DNA from: Chersky-840 sp036511675
GTDB taxonomy: Bacteria; Actinomycetota; Acidimicrobiia; Acidimicrobiales; UBA8190
NCBI GenBank assembly: GCA_036511675.1
Contig: DATCBU010000048.1
Location: 1 to 6,224, forward strand
Length of the DNA stretch: 6,224 nucleotides
Reading direction: 5' to 3'
In this document: in pieces, positions 5,651 through 6,224 of the stretch
Layout of the letters: each line of letters starts with the position of its first letter
How positions within the stretch are numbered: the first letter of the stretch is position 1
Notes under the pieces: generated by a model
Told to the model about the DNA's origin: nothing
Databases searched by the model: none
What the model saw: the letters and a program-made list of their open reading frames with translations, nothing else
Made by a program: the position numbers and the translations under genes

Positions 5651-6224
5651 GTGAAACGTCGACGGAGCGCCATCCCAGTCCCTGCCCGCATTGTCTTTGT
5701 GTGCGCAACTATTGCCCTGGGGCTGGCGGCCTGTGGCTCGAGCCCGAGTCACGTCGCCAAAGCGGCCACCACGGCCAGCTCGTCAGGTCCTCCGGTGACG
5801 TCGCTCAAGTTGCAATCACCGGTGTCCTACACACCCAAGGCGCCGGCGGGGGGCACCGACGACTACCACTGCACGCTGGTGAACCCCCACGTGACCAGCG
5901 ACTCGATGATCGTCTACAGCGATTTCTTCCCCAATGACGGCAAGAGCTTCGAAGTCCACCACGCCATCTTGTTCCTGGTGCCGCCGTCGCTGGCCAAAGA
6001 GGCCGAAGCCGACGACGGCAACAACCAGGGCTGGACCTGCTTCGGCGAGTCACCGCTGCCGGGGACCTCGTTCGCCCAGGTCTCCGACACCCCCTGGCTC
6101 ACGGCCTGGGCACCGGGCCACGGCGTGGACGTCGCCCCGACGGGGACCGGTGTCCCCTTCCCGGCCGGCAGCCTGGTCATCATGCAGGTCCACTACAACC
6201 TGCTCCAAGGCGACAACCCCGAGC
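5651..6224 (+). CDS. Lipoprotein with PHM/DBM-like copper type II monooxygenase N-terminal domain (partial)
   Basis: The frame is open from GTG 5651 to the window edge (191 residues, no stop). The N-terminus KRRRSAIPVPARIV leads into a hydrophobic segment and a lipobox LAAC with Cys28, so it should be a surface or membrane-anchored lipoprotein. After a Ser/Ala/Thr linker (about 30-60) comes DDYHC (70-74), then EVHHAILFLV with His103-His104, WTCFG (128-132), TAWAPGHG (151-158) and PAGSLVIMQVHYN with His181. The HH plus QVHY arrangement and the AWA stretch match the CuH copper site of peptidylglycine and dopamine hydroxylases (copper type II, ascorbate-dependent). Cys74 and Cys130 could form a disulfide. 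The second domain with the catalytic CuM site, if present, lies beyond the window, so activity cannot be judged. A Sco copper chaperone is encoded divergently 123 bp away. Substrate is unknown. Confidence 0.75.
   Translation, partial: MKRRRSAIPVPARIVFVCATIALGLAACGSSPSHVAKAATTASSSGPPVTSLKLQSPVSYTPKAPAGGTDDYHCTLVNPHVTSDSMIVYSDFFPNDGKSFEVHHAILFLVPPSLAKEAEADDGNNQGWTCFGESPLPGTSFAQVSDTPWLTAWAPGHGVDVAPTGTGVPFPAGSLVIMQVHYNLLQGDNPE

Noticed and set aside
1..6224. CRISPR arrays, tRNA or rRNA genes, insertion sequences, attachment sites and riboswitches.
   Set aside because: No regularly spaced direct repeats, cloverleaf genes, transposase motifs or recognisable aptamers were seen on either strand.

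Overview
The window is GC-rich (about 70% by eye). It uses many GTG starts and has short TAnnnT-type -10 boxes sitting directly against start codons. Both features, and the style of the proteins, point to an actinobacterium, possibly an uncultured acidimicrobial-type lineage. No rRNA or other marker gene is present, so the class is a guess.

Layout. (1) Positions 1-86 hold the C-terminal end of an FGGY-type carbohydrate kinase on the + strand. (2) Positions 117-4502 hold a divergent four-gene catabolic block. An SDR oxidoreductase (2317 to 1538) and a glutamine-synthetase-family ligase (1475 to 117) run on the - strand. A class-I-amidotransferase-fold gamma-glutamyl hydrolase (2371-3102) and an aldehyde dehydrogenase (3099-4502, overlapping by 4 bp) run on the + strand. 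The two arms share a 53-bp intergenic region that appears to contain two back-to-back leaderless promoters. (3) A hairpin terminator follows the dehydrogenase. After it come a predicted 47-residue single-span membrane protein (4565-4708) and a strong hairpin that probably ends transcription from both sides. (4) A copper pair lies in divergent orientation: a Sco1/SenC-type copper-chaperone lipoprotein (5527 to 4745, - strand) and, from 5651 to the window end, the N-terminal part of a lipoprotein resembling the N-terminal copper domain of peptidylglycine/dopamine-type copper monooxygenases. Their 123-bp intergenic region carries two inverted repeats.

How the genes fit together. The ligase, aldehyde dehydrogenase and hydrolase match the logic of gamma-glutamylated amine catabolism (PuuA, PuuC and PuuD): cap the amine with glutamate, oxidise the aldehyde to the acid, then hydrolyse the glutamyl cap. 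No PuuB-type amine oxidase lies in the window, and an alcohol-oxidising SDR sits in the set instead. Together these could process a gamma-glutamylated amino alcohol such as ethanolamine: alcohol to aldehyde to acid to free amino acid plus glutamate. That is an inference. The Sco protein may load copper onto the exported copper protein next to it, also an inference from adjacency. I found no mobile element, CRISPR array, tRNA or rRNA.
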